From positions 1,195,501 to 1,259,500 of the forward strand of contig NZ_CP117452.1 in the NCBI RefSeq assembly GCF_030687895.1: a stretch of 64,000 nt of DNA. Reading direction: 5' to 3'. Source of the DNA: Pseudomonas sp. FP198 (lineage in GTDB: Bacteria > Pseudomonadota > Gammaproteobacteria > Pseudomonadales > Pseudomonadaceae). Positions 47,352 to 57,706 of the stretch are shown piece by piece (position 1 is the first letter of the stretch; each line of letters begins with the position of its first letter). The notes under the pieces are model-generated. The model saw only the letters and a list, made by a program, of their open reading frames with translations. It was not told where the DNA came from and did not search any database. A program made the position numbers and the translations under genes.

Positions 47352-48134
47352 ATGATTGAGCAACCCGCGGCTTGCCGCATCCACGTCGAGGCTCTGGCCC
47401 CGGCGTTCCAGCCCCGCGCCGAGCAGTGGGCCGAACAGCTCGGCCTGCCGTTGCAGATGGATGACGGCGAGTTCGCCTTGCAGGTCGGCGAGCACGGGTT
47501 GCAATTGCAGCAGCTGGGTCCCGATGCGCCGGGACCGGTGCGCGTGGATTTCGTCGAGGGCGGCGCAGCCCATCGTCGCCTGTACGGGGGCGGCAGTGGC
47601 CAGATGATCGCCAAGGCAGTCGGTGTCGCCCAGGGTGTCCGTCCGCGAGTGCTGGATGCCACGGCGGGGTTGGGCAAGGATGCGTTCGTGCTGGCGAGTC
47701 TCGGTTGCGAGATGAGCCTGATCGAGCGCCAACCCTTGATCGGTGCTTTGCTGGAGGATGGCCTGGCTCGCGGTGCGGAAGATTTCGATGTGGCGCCAAT
47801 TGTGGCGCGGATGCGCTTGCTCAAGGGCAATTCCATCGAAGTGATGCGCAACTGGCAAGGCGAGCCGCCCCAGGTGATCTACCTGGACCCGATGTTTCCC
47901 CATCGGGAGAAAACCGCCCTGGTGAAAAAAGAGATGCGCCTGTTCCGCCCGCTGGTGGGCGATGATACCGACGCCCCGGCGCTGCTTGCCGCCGCGCTGG
48001 CGTTGGCGACCCACCGGGTGGTGGTCAAGCGCCCGCGCAAGGCACCCTGCATTGAAGGGCCGAAGCCGAGCCATGGGCTGGAAGGCAAGTCCAGTCGGTA
48101 CGATATCTATCCGAAGAAAGCGCTCAAGGCTTGA
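47352..48134 (+). CDS. rsmJ: 16S rRNA (guanine-1516-N2)-methyltransferase
   Basis: 260 residues. Methylates G1516 in 16S rRNA. SAM-binding loop [20 protein letters not shown] near 101-120, [16 protein letters not shown] as the motif II region, and [19 protein letters not shown] with the target-binding DPMFP. ATG preceded by no strong ribosome site. Single gene. Confidence 0.92.
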   Translation: MIEQPAACRIHVEALAPAFQPRAEQWAEQLGLPLQMDDGEFALQVGEHGLQLQQLGPDAPGPVRVDFVEGGAAHRRLYGGGSGQMIAKAVGVAQGVRPRVLDATAGLGKDAFVLASLGCEMSLIERQPLIGALLEDGLARGAEDFDVAPIVARMRLLKGNSIEVMRNWQGEPPQVIYLDPMFPHREKTALVKKEMRLFRPLVGDDTDAPALLAAALALATHRVVVKRPRKAPCIEGPKPSHGLEGKSSRYDIYPKKALKA

Positions 48135-48152
48135 GACCGGGGTGACTTCATT

Positions 48153-48265
48153 CGCGAGCAGGCTCGCTCCCACATTGGACTTTGGCACTCTCAACCCTGT
48201 GGTAGGGAGCTGTTCACAGAATCCATATTCACCACCGTCCTCCTGTGGGAGCGAGCCTGCTCGCG
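48153..48265. repeat. REP pair, divergent, widely spaced
   Basis: CGCGAGCAGGCTCGCTCCCAC first, GTGGGAGCGAGCCTGCTCGCG second, 71 bases apart, between convergent rsmJ and the mexL-type regulator. Confidence 0.85.
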
Positions 48266-48302
48266 AAGAGGCCCTCCCAGCCAGCGAAAGTGACCGGTCG
48301 AA

Positions 48303-48938
48303 CTAAGGCCGATAAGCCCGCACAAACAACCCCACCACTTCCTGCACATGCGCTTCGGCCGCTTCGGCGTCCTGCGGCCCGTCGCAGCCGTACAGCAACC
48401 TGAAGTTCGCCGCGCCCTTGATCAGGCAGAAGAAATGTTCGGCGGCGTTGCGCGGTTTGTCGATGCTCAGGGCGCCGCTCTGGTCGATCTTGGTCAGCAA
48501 CCTTTCCATCTCTGAAAGCATTCGCTGCGGGCCGGCCTGGTAGAAAATGGTCGAGAGTTTCGGATCCTGGCTACCCAGCGCCACCATCAGCCGATGCAGG
48601 TTCACCGATTCGTCGCTGTTGATCAGTTGGTTGAAGCCGCGGGCGATGTTCAGCAGCACGTGTTCAATCGGAACACCGTCGGCCCATTCGAAGAAAAGCG
48701 GCGGCACCTGTTCCTCGCACTTGGCAATCACGGCGGCGGAAAACAGCGTTTCCTTGTCATTGAAATGGCTGTAGACGGTCAGCTTCGAGACGCCGGCCTC
48801 GGTGGCCACGGCGTCCATGCTGGTGCTGGCGTAGCCCAGGCTCAGGAACAGGCGTTTCGCGGCCTCGAGAACGGCCTGGCGCTTGGCCAGATCCTTGGGA
48901 CGACCAGGGCCGCTGGAGGAGGGAGGATTGTTCGACAT
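48303..48938 (-). CDS. mexL: TetR-family repressor, MexL-like
   Basis: 211 residues. A TetR DNA-binding domain (about 18-65) with AAKRLFLSLGYASTSMDAVATEAGVSKLTVYSHF, then a helical ligand domain. It is divergent from the mexJ-type adaptor gene, with a 94-base gap carrying an inverted-repeat operator, exactly as for mexL-mexJK in P. aeruginosa, where MexL represses both itself and the pump. Orthology is inferred from arrangement and similarity. Confidence 0.85.
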   Translation of the reverse strand: MSNNPPSSSGPGRPKDLAKRQAVLEAAKRLFLSLGYASTSMDAVATEAGVSKLTVYSHFNDKETLFSAAVIAKCEEQVPPLFFEWADGVPIEHVLLNIARGFNQLINSDESVNLHRLMVALGSQDPKLSTIFYQAGPQRMLSEMERLLTKIDQSGALSIDKPRNAAEHFFCLIKGAANFRLLYGCDGPQDAEAAEAHVQEVVGLFVRAYRP

Positions 48939-48958
48939 TATTCGCTTTTAATACTGGA

Positions 48959-48992
48959 CTGGTGAGTTTGCTATTAATAACATACTCGCCAG
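48959..48992. promoter_or_regulatory. TetR-type operator between mexL and mexJ
   Basis: CTGGTGAGT at 48959-48967 and ACTCGCCAG at 48984-48992 form an inverted repeat matching at 8 of 9 positions. The region also contains the outer TACTGG/CCAGTA pair. Confidence 0.75.
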
Positions 48993-48998
48993 TATAAT
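48968..48998 (+). promoter_or_regulatory. mexJK promoter candidate
   Basis: A consensus TATAAT at 48993-48998, with TTGCTA at 48968-48973 (19-base spacing) as a possible -35. It overlaps the operator, so repressor binding would block it. Confidence 0.6.
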
Positions 48999-49032
48999 TA
49001 TTCCAAGCATCATTAGCGAAAGGTCATCCACC

Positions 49033-50133
49033 ATGTTCCGCTATGTCCTGCCCCTCGCCGTGCCAGTCAGCCTGGCTTTTTTATTGTCTGCGTGCGGTCA
49101 TGAGGAGCCGACGCCGGTCGCCGTGCGCCCAGCGATGGTCGTCAAGCCGGAGCCTTCGGCCCAGGCGATGGACAGTTATCCCGGCGAAGTACGGGCGCGG
49201 TTCGAGCCGGACCTGGCGTTTCGCATTGGCGGCAAAGTAAGCCGCCGGCTGGTGGAAGAGGGCCAGCGGGTCAAGGCCAACCAGGCGCTGGCCGAACTCG
49301 ACCCCGAGGATGTGCGCCTGCAACTGGAAGCGAGCCGGGCCCAGGTCGCCGCGGCCGAGGCCAACCTGAGCCTGGTGAAAGCCGAGCGTGACCGCTACAA
49401 GACCTTGATGGAACGGCAGATGGTCAGCCGCTCACAATACGACAACGCCGAGAATCTCTATCGCTCCGGTGCCGCGCGGCTCAAGCAGATCAAGGCCGAA
49501 TTCGACGTTGCCAGCAACCAGGCCAGCTATTCGGTGTTGCGTGCACCCCAGGACGGCGTGGTGGCCCGGCGGGCGGTGGAAGTCGGTCAGGTGGTGTCGG
49601 CTGGACAGACCGTCTTCACCTTGGCCACCGATGGCGAGCGTGAAGTGTTGATCAGCCTGCCGGAGCAGGGATTTGGTCGGTTCAAGATCGGCCAGCCAGT
49701 GTCGGTGGAGTTGTGGAGCCAGCCCGATCAGCGCTTCAGCGGACGCATCCGCGAACTCTCGCCGGCCGCCGATCCGAAATCCCGTACCTTCGCCGCTCGC
49801 GTCGCCTTCACCGCGGGCAGCGTCCCGGCGGAACTGGGCCAGAGCGCCCGGGTGTTTATCCAGACCGCTGAAAAGGCGCCGCTGTCGGTGCCATTGTCGG
49901 CCCTCACCGCCGAGAACGGCGCCACCTTCGTCTGGGTGGTCAAGCCCGACAACACGCTCAGGAAAGTCCCGGTGCGCGTTGGCGCCTTCGGTGAAAAGAC
50001 CGTGCCGGTGCTCGAAGGCCTGAGCGCCAATGACTGGGTGGTGGCTGCTGGCGTGCATGTGCTTCTGGACGGCCAGCAGGTACGGCCGGTGGATCGCTCC
50101 AATCGCGTGGTCAACCTGGCGGCCAAGGAGTAA
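49033..50133 (+). CDS. mexJ: RND efflux periplasmic adaptor, MexJ-like
   Basis: 366 residues. A lipoprotein signal ends LAFLLSAC (Cys21). The HlyD-type fold follows: barrel and lipoyl halves (RIGGKVSRRLVEEGQRVKANQ and YSVLRAPQDGVVARRAVEVGQ) around a coiled-coil hairpin (about 90-155), then beta-barrel and membrane-proximal domains. It joins MexK to an outer-membrane channel; none is encoded here, so a channel such as OprM or OpmH encoded elsewhere must be used. Six bases separate it from mexK. Confidence 0.9.
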   Translation: MFRYVLPLAVPVSLAFLLSACGHEEPTPVAVRPAMVVKPEPSAQAMDSYPGEVRARFEPDLAFRIGGKVSRRLVEEGQRVKANQALAELDPEDVRLQLEASRAQVAAAEANLSLVKAERDRYKTLMERQMVSRSQYDNAENLYRSGAARLKQIKAEFDVASNQASYSVLRAPQDGVVARRAVEVGQVVSAGQTVFTLATDGEREVLISLPEQGFGRFKIGQPVSVELWSQPDQRFSGRIRELSPAADPKSRTFAARVAFTAGSVPAELGQSARVFIQTAEKAPLSVPLSALTAENGATFVWVVKPDNTLRKVPVRVGAFGEKTVPVLEGLSANDWVVAAGVHVLLDGQQVRPVDRSNRVVNLAAKE

Positions 50134-50139
50134 TCCCCG

Positions 50140-53100
50140 ATGGGCTTCAATCTCTCCGAATGGGCGTTGCGTAACCGCCAGATCGTACTGTTCCTGATGC
50201 TTTTGCTGGCGATCGTCGGCGCGCTTTCCTACACCAAGCTGGGTCAGAGCGAAGATCCGCCATTCACCTTCAAGGCCATGGTCATCCGAACCGTCTGGCC
50301 AGGGGCCACGGCCGAGGAAGTGTCGCGCCAGGTCACCGAGCGTATCGAAAAGAAGCTCATGGAAACCGGCGACTACGAAAAGATCGTCTCGTTTTCCCGC
50401 CCGGGAGAATCCCAGGTGACTTTTGCGGCTCGCGACTCCATGCATTCCAGGCAGATTCCCGAGCTGTGGTACCAGATCCGCAAGAAGATCGGCGATATCC
50501 GGCAGACCTTGCCGCCCGGTATCCAGGGACCGTTCTTCAACGATGAGTTCGGCACTACCTTCGGCAATATCTACGCGCTCACCGGCGACGGCTTCGATTA
50601 TGGCGTGCTCAAGGATTACGCCGACCGTATCCAGATCCAGCTGCAGCGGGTCAAGGACGTGGGCAAGGTCGAGTTGGTCGGCCTGCAGGACGAGAAAATC
50701 TGGGTCGAGCTGTCGAACGTGAAGCTGGCGACCCTCGGCTTGCCCCTGGCGGCTGTCCAGCAGGCTCTGCAGGCGCAGAACGCGGTATCGACCGCCGGCT
50801 TCTTCGAGACCGGCAGCGAGCGATTGCAGCTCCGGGTCTCGGGGAATTTCCAGACCGTGGAAGAGATCCGTGACTTTCCGATCCGCGTGGCCGACCGGAC
50901 CTTCCGCATCGGTGACGTGGCCGATGTTCGTCGCGGCTTCAATGATCCACCGGCGCCGCGCATGCGCTTCATGGCGGAGGACGCCATCGGTCTGGCCGTG
51001 GCGATGAAGGAGGGCGGCGACATCCTGATCCTCGGCAAGGCCCTCGAAGCCGAGTTTGCCCGCATCCAGAACACCCTGCCGGCGGGCATGCAACTGCGCA
51101 AGGTTTCCGACCAGCCGGCTGCGGTGAAGACCGGCGTCGGCGAGTTTGTCCAGGTACTGGTGGAAGCACTGACGATCGTGTTGCTGGTGAGCTTCTTTTC
51201 CCTGGGCCTGCGCACCGGAATGGTGGTGGCGCTGGCGATTCCGCTGGTCTTGGCGATGACCTTCGCCGCGATGTATTACCTGGGCATCGGTTTGCACAAG
51301 ATTTCCCTTGGCGCGTTGGTGTTGGCGCTGGGGCTGTTGGTGGACGATGCGATCATCGCGGTGGAGATGATGGCCATCAAGATGGAGCAGGGCTACGACC
51401 GGATCAAGGCGGCCAGCTTTGCCTGGACCAGCACGGCGTTCCCGATGCTCACCGGTACCCTGATCACAGCGGCGGGGTTCTTGCCGATCGCCACCGCGCA
51501 ATCGGGCACCGGTGAGTACACCCGTTCGATTTTCCAGGTGGTGACCCTCGCACTGCTCGCTTCGTGGGTGGCCGCGGTGGTATTCGTGCCGTATCTCGGG
51601 GAAAAACTCCTGCCGGACCTGGCGAAGATTCACGCAGCCAGGCATGGCACCGCTGACGGCCAGCCGGACCCCTACGGCACGCCGTTCTATCAGCGAGTCC
51701 GGCGAACGGTGGAATGGTGCGTGCGTCGACGCAAGACGGTGATCACCTTGACCGTGTTGTTGTTCGTTGGCTCGGTGGTGCTGTTCCGTTTTGTCCCGCA
51801 GCAGTTTTTCCCGGCGTCGGGACGACTGGAGCTGATGGTCGACCTGAAACTGGCCGAAGGCGCTTCGCTGGTCAACACAGCGGAGCAGGTCAAGCGCCTT
51901 GAAGCGCTGCTCAAGGACCACGCCGGTATCGACAATTACGTGGCCTACGTCGGCACCGGCTCACCACGCTTCTACTTGCCGCTGGATCAACAACTGCCGG
52001 CGCCGAGCTTTGCCCAATTCGTCGTGCTGGCCAAGACCATCGAAGACCGCGAGCCCCTGCGCAGTTGGCTGATCAGCACACTGAACGAGCAGTTCCCGAC
52101 CCTGCGCTCGCGGGTCACACGCCTGGAAAACGGCCCGCCAGTAGGGTATCCGGTGCAGTTCCGGGTGACGGGCGAGCACATCGAAGAAGTTCGCGCGCTT
52201 GCCCGGAAAGTCGCGACAAAGGTTCGCGAAAACCCCTACGTCGCCAATGTCCACCTGGACTGGGAAGAGCCGAGCAAGGTGGTGTACCTCAACATCGATC
52301 AGGATCGCGCCCGCGCGTTGGGCGTCACCACAGCCAACCTGTCGAGCTTCCTGCAAAGCTCCCTCACCGGCTCCAGTGTCAGCCAATACCGCGAAGACAA
52401 CGAGTTGATCGAGATCCTGCTGCGCGGCACCGTGCATGAGCGCACCGAGCTGTCACTGTTGCCGAGCCTGGCGGTGCCTACCGACAACGGCACGAGCGTT
52501 GCGCTGTCGCAGATCGCGACGCTGGAATACGGCTTTGAAGAAGGGGTGATCTGGCACCGCAACCGTCTGCCCAGTGTGACCGTACGTGCCGACATCTATG
52601 GCAAGGAGCAACCGGCGACGCTGGTGCAACAGATTTTCCCTACCCTGGACCCGATTCGCGCAGAGTTGCCGGACGGCTACCTGCTGGAAGTCGGGGGCAC
52701 GGTGGAGGATTCAACCCGCGGACAGAAATCGGTGAATGCGGGCGTGCCGCTGTTCATCGTGGTGGTGCTGACGTTGCTGATGCTGCAGTTGCGCAGCTTC
52801 TCGCGCACGGCGATGGTGTTTCTTACCGCGCCGCTGGGACTGATCGGCGTCACGCTGTTCCTGCTGGTGTTCCGCCAGCCGTTCGGTTTCGTCGCCATGC
52901 TCGGCACCATCGCGTTGTCCGGGATGATCATGCGCAATTCGGTGATCCTGGTGGACCAGATCGAACAGGACATCAAGGCGGGGCTCGCCCCCTGGCAGGC
53001 GATCATCGAGGCGACCGTGCGCCGTTTCCGGCCGATTGTACTGACTGCACTGGCGGCGGTCCTGGCGATGATCCCACTGTCGCGCAGCCTGTTCTTCGGG

Positions 53101-53205
53101 CCGATGGCGGTGGCTATCATGGGCGGCTTGATCGTGGCGACGGCGTTGACGCTATTGTTCCTGCCGGCGTTGTATGCGGCGTGGTTCAGGGTCAGGAAAA
53201 ACTGA
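50140..53205 (+). CDS. mexK: RND efflux transporter, MexK-like
   Basis: 1021 residues. Inner-membrane proton-drug antiporter. Family marks: N-terminal span LFLMLLLAIVGALSYTKL, first porter segment beginning QSEDPPFTFKAMVIRTVWPG, the paired aspartates of the proton relay in GLLVDDAIIAVEMMAIK, and a duplicated second half starting near 530 (VITLTVLLFVGSVVLFRF). P. aeruginosa MexK exports triclosan and, with OprM, erythromycin. Substrates here are inferred by similarity only. Confidence 0.9.
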   Translation: MGFNLSEWALRNRQIVLFLMLLLAIVGALSYTKLGQSEDPPFTFKAMVIRTVWPGATAEEVSRQVTERIEKKLMETGDYEKIVSFSRPGESQVTFAARDSMHSRQIPELWYQIRKKIGDIRQTLPPGIQGPFFNDEFGTTFGNIYALTGDGFDYGVLKDYADRIQIQLQRVKDVGKVELVGLQDEKIWVELSNVKLATLGLPLAAVQQALQAQNAVSTAGFFETGSERLQLRVSGNFQTVEEIRDFPIRVADRTFRIGDVADVRRGFNDPPAPRMRFMAEDAIGLAVAMKEGGDILILGKALEAEFARIQNTLPAGMQLRKVSDQPAAVKTGVGEFVQVLVEALTIVLLVSFFSLGLRTGMVVALAIPLVLAMTFAAMYYLGIGLHKISLGALVLALGLLVDDAIIAVEMMAIKMEQGYDRIKAASFAWTSTAFPMLTGTLITAAGFLPIATAQSGTGEYTRSIFQVVTLALLASWVAAVVFVPYLGEKLLPDLAKIHAARHGTADGQPDPYGTPFYQRVRRTVEWCVRRRKTVITLTVLLFVGSVVLFRFVPQQFFPASGRLELMVDLKLAEGASLVNTAEQVKRLEALLKDHAGIDNYVAYVGTGSPRFYLPLDQQLPAPSFAQFVVLAKTIEDREPLRSWLISTLNEQFPTLRSRVTRLENGPPVGYPVQFRVTGEHIEEVRALARKVATKVRENPYVANVHLDWEEPSKVVYLNIDQDRARALGVTTANLSSFLQSSLTGSSVSQYREDNELIEILLRGTVHERTELSLLPSLAVPTDNGTSVALSQIATLEYGFEEGVIWHRNRLPSVTVRADIYGKEQPATLVQQIFPTLDPIRAELPDGYLLEVGGTVEDSTRGQKSVNAGVPLFIVVVLTLLMLQLRSFSRTAMVFLTAPLGLIGVTLFLLVFRQPFGFVAMLGTIALSGMIMRNSVILVDQIEQDIKAGLAPWQAIIEATVRRFRPIVLTALAAVLAMIPLSRSLFFGPMAVAIMGGLIVATALTLLFLPALYAAWFRVRKN

Positions 53206-53227
53206 CCCACAGGCGCACATCGGACCT

Positions 53228-53320
53228 GTGGCGAGGGAGCTTGCTCCCGCTCGGTTGCGCAGCGACCGCAAAAGACCTGGGGGCGCTACGCGCCCCAGCG
53301 GGAGCAAGCTCCCTCGCCAC
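53228..53320. repeat. Composite REP element after mexK
   Basis: Outer arms GTGGCGAGGGAGCTTGCTCC and inverse, with GGGGCGCTACGCGCCCC inside the right half. Starts 22 bases after the mexK stop, between convergent genes. Confidence 0.9.
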
Positions 53321-53345
53321 AGGTATTGTATTTGTCGGATAGGGC

Positions 53346-54035
53346 TTAGAGCGTGCCAAACACTTTCTTGGCCAAACTGGTCGCCGCGGCCGCCGGGTTC
53401 TGGCGGATCGTTGCTTCCTGCTTGGCGATCATCTCGAACAGACCGTCCAGCGCCTGCTCGGTCACGTAGTTCTCGACGTTGGCGCTCTTGGTGTCCACCA
53501 CGCCGAGTGTCGCAGCCTGGCCGGCGAAGGCGTTGTATTTCTGGACTAGGCCGACCTTGTCGGTGGCTTGCTTGACGATCGGCAGGAACTTCGCGCGAAT
53601 CTGCCCGCGGCTGCTCTTGTTCAGGTATTGCGTGGCCGAGTCGTTGCCGCCGCTCAGAATGCCCTTGGCATCCGTCACGCTCATGTTCTTCACCGCATCC
53701 ACCAGGATCGGCTGGGCCTGCACCACGGCGGCTTCGGCAGCCTGGTTCATGCTGGTTTCCAATTGATCGACCTGAGCGCCCATGCCGAAGGCCTTCATCT
53801 TGCTGGCGACTTTACCGAGCTTGCCCGGCAGCTCGATCTTCACCTCGGGGTTGTTGCTGAAACCGCCGGGCTTACCCAGTTGCTTGACCGCGATCTGGGC
53901 GCCTTGGGTGAGCGCATCCTTCAGGCCGCCCGTGGCGTCCTTCTGCGAGAGATCACCGAGCGACAGGGCCATGGCGTTGGCGCAGATCAACAGGCCGGCG
54001 CAGAGGCCGGTGAAACGGAGGGTAGGGCGGAGCAT
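53346..54035 (-). CDS. DUF4197 periplasmic protein
   Basis: 229 residues. A signal peptide (LRFTGLCAGLLICANAMA) is cleaved before LSLGDLSQKDA. The rest is a helical DUF4197 domain with SVTDAKGILSGGNDSATQYL and YVTEQALDGLFEMIAKQE. Family function unknown. ATG at 54035 has AAGGAAAG at good spacing; a GTG two codons upstream is less likely. Confidence 0.88.
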   Translation of the reverse strand: MLRPTLRFTGLCAGLLICANAMALSLGDLSQKDATGGLKDALTQGAQIAVKQLGKPGGFSNNPEVKIELPGKLGKVASKMKAFGMGAQVDQLETSMNQAAEAAVVQAQPILVDAVKNMSVTDAKGILSGGNDSATQYLNKSSRGQIRAKFLPIVKQATDKVGLVQKYNAFAGQAATLGVVDTKSANVENYVTEQALDGLFEMIAKQEATIRQNPAAAATSLAKKVFGTL

Positions 54036-54131
54036 GGGCACTTTCCTTGAACGTTTGAAAGGGAATCAGCGTACGGCATTGCCAGGGATCTTCATATTCA
54101 GGGCGCCCGAATGCAACCAGGCGCCCAGGGT

Positions 54132-56633
54132 TCACTCCGCAGCCGTCGGAACGCCCTGATCCGCCGCATCTTCGCTGCGGTGCAACGCCACCTGGCGGAT
54201 CGACAGGCGAATTTCCGCCGGCAGCACCCGCTTGGCCGCGCCTTCGGCCAGCTCGCCGAGCAGTTCGTGATAGCTCAGCTTGCCTGCTTCGTCGCGCCGC
54301 AGGACATCGAGGTCGAGCATCGTCTGGATGAAGTGGCGGAACAGGCTCTTGTCGAAGAACTCCGGTGCGTTCAGCCCATGCAGGATCGACAGGCGCTGGG
54401 CCATGACGGTGCAGAGGTCTTCCAGTTCTTCGGCGCTGATGCTGTTCTGCCCGCTGTTGAGCAGCAGCGAGACGGTCATGTAGAAGCGTTGCAAGGTCTG
54501 GGCGATGCTTTTCGACAGCAGCGTCAACAGCACGAAATGCCGCGAACTCGGCGCCGGGCGCAGGTAGAGATCTTTTTCGAAACGCAGCAGGCCCTGCTCG
54601 ACGAACGCGTCGAGCCACTGGTCGACCACCGCGTCCAGTTCTTCCAGCGACCAGCGGATGAACAGCTCCGATTGCAGGTAGGGGTACAAGGCCCGGGTGT
54701 AGCGAAGGATCTGTTCGCGACTCATGCGCGAGCTGCTCTGGAAGAAACTGGCGAGCAGCGCCGGCAGGGCGAAGATGTGCAGGACATTGTTGCGGTAGTA
54801 GGTCATCAGCACTGCGTTCTGCTCATCCAGATACAGAATCTTGCCCAGGGCATCCTTCTGTTCCGACAGCAGGTCCATGCCTTTGACGTGCTCGATCAGC
54901 GCCTGGCCGTCGCCTTCGGGCAAGGTGGTGTGCGGCGAGTACGGCACTTTGCGCAGCAACGCGAGGTACAGGTCCAGCACGCGGGCCATGGCGTGATCGT
55001 CCAGGGCCAGACGGCTGGTGGACAGCAGCGCGAGCGCGACCAGGTTGACCGGGTTGATGGCCGCGGCTTCGTTCAGGTGGCGGGCGACACGTTCGCCGAG
55101 GCGGTTGGTGGTCGCGTTGAGCCAGTCGGGTTTGAATTGCGGTCCGAGTTCCTGCTGGCGCCAGCCGGGTTGTTCGCCGTCGAGGAACTCCGCCAGCTTG
55201 ATTGGCTCGCCGAAGTTCACCGCGACCTGGCCAAAGCGTTGCTTGAGGGCGCCGATGACCTTGAAGATGTCGAAGATCGACTCCTTCTTCTTGCTCGCAC
55301 CCCGCAGTTCACCGAGGTAGGTGCGGCCTTCCAGCACGCGCTCATAACCGATGTACACCGGCACGAAGACGATCGGCATGCGCGAGGAGCGCAAAAAGCT
55401 ACGCAGGGTAATGGCGAGCATGCCGGTCTTCGGCTGCAGCATGCGTCCTGTCCGCGAACGGCCGCCTTCGACGAAGTACTCCACCGGGAAACCCTTGGTG
55501 AACAGCGTGTGCAGGTATTCGTTGAACACGGCGGTGTAAAGCGGGTTGCCCTTGAATGTGCGACGCATGAAAAACGCGCCGCCACGGCGCAGCAGGCCGC
55601 CGATCACCGGCATGTTGAGGTTGATGCCGGCGGCAATGTGCGGTGGGGTCAGGCCATTGCGAAACAGCAGGTATGACAGCAGCAGGTAGTCGATATGGCT
55701 GCGATGGCAGGGTACGTAGATAACTTCGTGGCCTTGGGCAACGTTCTGCACGCCTTCGATGTGGTTGACCTTGATGCCATCGTAGATCTTGTTCCAGAAC
55801 CAGCTCAGCACCACTTCCAGGAAGCGGATCGCGGTGTAGGTGTAGTCCGAGGCAATCTCATTGCCATAACGCAGGGCCTGCGCCTTGGCTTTTTCGGCCG
55901 GGATCTTTTCCCGCTCGGCCTCTTCGAGAATGGCCTGCTTGACCAGCGGCTGGTTCAGCAGCCCCTTGACCAGGTTGCGCCGGTGGGAAATGTCCGGGCC
56001 GATCACCGCTGCTTTCAGATTGCGGAAGTGCACCCGCAGGATCCGCTGGGCCATGCGCACGGTGCGTTCATGGCCTTTGTCGTGCTCGATCAGTTCGCGC
56101 AGATGAATTGGCGCGGAGAACTGCACCCGCGTCTTGCGCCCGAGAATCATGATGCTCAGCAAGCGGCGCAGGCGCCCGGTGACCGCCCAGCTGTCGGCGA
56201 ACAGCAGCTTCCAGGGGCTGGATTCGCTGTCGGGCGACTGGCCCCAGAAGACGCTGACCGGAATGATCTGGGCGTCTTCGGCGGCGTTGTGGGTCAGTTC
56301 GTCGACCAGCCGCGTCAGGGTCGGCGGCGCACCGCGTTTGTCCTGGCGCCCTAGCCAGTCCGGCGCCGGCGTCAGGTAGAAAAACGCCGCCGGCTCCAGC
56401 AGGCCGCCCACCGAGACGGGCAGCACCGGACGTGGCAGGCCGGCCTTGGTGCACTCGGTGTCGAGCACCGCCAGATCGGTGAGCGAAGGATCTTGCAGGA
56501 CGTAGAACACCGGACGACTGCGGTCGAGGTTGAGGGTGAAGGACGACTGGTTGATGGTCTCGGAGCGAACCCAGAGGTACAACAGTCGGCGCAGGGTGCC
56601 AAACACAAGACGGCGGAACGGGGAGCGGGTCAT
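54132..56633 (-). CDS. plsB: Glycerol-3-phosphate 1-O-acyltransferase
   Basis: 833 residues. First step of phospholipid synthesis at the inner membrane, acylating glycerol-3-phosphate. The acyltransferase HX4D motif is CHRSHID (His310, Asp315). Further blocks: [30 protein letters not shown] and [14 protein letters not shown]. The large N-terminal and C-terminal extensions distinguish PlsB from PlsC. A DUF4197 gene lies downstream after about 100 bases. Confidence 0.96.
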   Translation of the reverse strand: MTRSPFRRLVFGTLRRLLYLWVRSETINQSSFTLNLDRSRPVFYVLQDPSLTDLAVLDTECTKAGLPRPVLPVSVGGLLEPAAFFYLTPAPDWLGRQDKRGAPPTLTRLVDELTHNAAEDAQIIPVSVFWGQSPDSESSPWKLLFADSWAVTGRLRRLLSIMILGRKTRVQFSAPIHLRELIEHDKGHERTVRMAQRILRVHFRNLKAAVIGPDISHRRNLVKGLLNQPLVKQAILEEAEREKIPAEKAKAQALRYGNEIASDYTYTAIRFLEVVLSWFWNKIYDGIKVNHIEGVQNVAQGHEVIYVPCHRSHIDYLLLSYLLFRNGLTPPHIAAGINLNMPVIGGLLRRGGAFFMRRTFKGNPLYTAVFNEYLHTLFTKGFPVEYFVEGGRSRTGRMLQPKTGMLAITLRSFLRSSRMPIVFVPVYIGYERVLEGRTYLGELRGASKKKESIFDIFKVIGALKQRFGQVAVNFGEPIKLAEFLDGEQPGWRQQELGPQFKPDWLNATTNRLGERVARHLNEAAAINPVNLVALALLSTSRLALDDHAMARVLDLYLALLRKVPYSPHTTLPEGDGQALIEHVKGMDLLSEQKDALGKILYLDEQNAVLMTYYRNNVLHIFALPALLASFFQSSSRMSREQILRYTRALYPYLQSELFIRWSLEELDAVVDQWLDAFVEQGLLRFEKDLYLRPAPSSRHFVLLTLLSKSIAQTLQRFYMTVSLLLNSGQNSISAEELEDLCTVMAQRLSILHGLNAPEFFDKSLFRHFIQTMLDLDVLRRDEAGKLSYHELLGELAEGAAKRVLPAEIRLSIRQVALHRSEDAADQGVPTAAE

Positions 56634-56720
56634 ACGGCTTCTGCGTGAGTGGATAGAGCAAGCGGTACTAGTGTGCCGGATTCACCGAAAATCGGCAAAA
56701 AAGCGGCGAAGTAAAGTCAG

Positions 56721-56748
56721 TTGAGAGTTTTTCCGGGTGTCATATACT
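56721..56748 (+). promoter_or_regulatory. Promoter of the cold-shock gene
   Basis: TTGAGA at 56721-56726 and TATACT at 56743-56748 are 16 bases apart. The start near 56755 would give a leader of about 100 bases, in keeping with long leaders of cold-shock genes. Confidence 0.65.
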
Positions 56749-56856
56749 CGGCCAGTGACTGCCCCGGCCTCCCGACGGACGGTGGGACGGCGGCTGAAGC
56801 GCGTACGGCTTTCCCTCGAAAAGCCGGCTCAGAAAACAAGAACGGGAGTGAGCATC

Positions 56857-57066
56857 ATGGCAGCACGCGAAACTGGCAGTGTGAAGTGGTTCAACGACGC
56901 CAAGGGTTATGGCTTCATCCAGCGCGAAGGCGGGGCGGATGTGTTCGTCCACTACCGCGCGATCCGTGGCGACGGCCACCGTTCACTGACCGAAGGCCAG
57001 CAGGTCGAATACGCGGTGGTGGAAGGGCAGAAGGGCTTGCAGGCTGAGGATGTGGTGGGGTTGTAA
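56857..57066 (+). CDS. Cold-shock domain protein
   Basis: 69 residues. Single-stranded nucleic-acid binding protein of the CspA/CapB family. RNP1 is KGYGFIQ and RNP2 DVFVHY, with the N-terminal [11 protein letters not shown]. It is divergent from plsB. GGGAGTGAGCATC precedes the ATG. Cold induction is inferred. Confidence 0.95.
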   Translation: MAARETGSVKWFNDAKGYGFIQREGGADVFVHYRAIRGDGHRSLTEGQQVEYAVVEGQKGLQAEDVVGL

Positions 57067-57096
57067 CCCGCATTCACTGGCTACACAAAACCCATT

Positions 57097-57183
57097 GTGG
57101 GAGCGAGCTTGCTCGCGATAGCGGTGTATCAGCCAATACTTCATCAACTGTCACACCGCTATCGCGAGCAAGCTCGCTCCCAC
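57097..57183. repeat. REP pair after the cold-shock gene
   Basis: CTTG-type units across about 45 bases; the right unit ends at CTCCCAC. Lies between convergent genes. Confidence 0.92.
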
Positions 57184-57245
57184 ATAGGGTCATTGTTCAC
57201 ATTGGATCTTTCATAGGCATGGCGATTGTGGCATGCCTCCAAGCC

Positions 57246-57623
57246 TTACGCCGTCTTCCAGGTAATCTCTTCTTCCCCATCGGCGCTGATGCGAATCCAG
57301 CGATCCGCCGAATCCTCGCCTTCTTCTTCCACCCATGATCCCGGCGCGCAGCGCACTTCGACGTTCAGCGCGGCGAAGGCGGCGCGGGCGCAGGCGATGT
57401 CGTCTTCCCACGGGGTCTGGTCACTTTCCAGGTACAGGCTGTTCCATTTGCCTACAGCCTTGGGCAACCAGGTCACCGGGATGTCGCCGGCCTTGCACTT
57501 GTACGTCTGACCTTTCTGCACCCAGTCGCTGCACGGGCCGAGGGCCTGGCCGAGCCAGGCGGCGATCGCCTTGTGGTCGACGTCGGCGTCCTTGAGGTAA
57601 ATCTCGATATCGGGTTGGCGCAT
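57246..57623 (-). CDS. Conserved hypothetical protein (125 residues)
   Basis: Starts MRQPDIEIYLKDADVDHKAI. A soluble acidic protein with CKAGDIPVTWLPKAVGKWNSLYLESDQTPW and EDIACARAAFAALNVEVRCAPGSWVEEE, probably an alpha/beta fold. It lies in line with rlmA and dapE on the same strand, after an 83-base gap. Function unknown; the core-like neighbourhood suggests housekeeping. Confidence 0.8.
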   Translation of the reverse strand: MRQPDIEIYLKDADVDHKAIAAWLGQALGPCSDWVQKGQTYKCKAGDIPVTWLPKAVGKWNSLYLESDQTPWEDDIACARAAFAALNVEVRCAPGSWVEEEGEDSADRWIRISADGEEEITWKTA

Positions 57624-57706
57624 GGATGTCCTCACTGCGGTCTCGAAAAATCCATTCGCGGATTTAACTGGCCCCGGACAGTTGTCCGAGGCCCGGAATA
57701 AAAAAT

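Noticed and set aside
49432..51921. 829-codon open frame opposite mexJ and mexK
   Set aside because: Antisense shadow spanning two genes with clear family motifs on the other strand.
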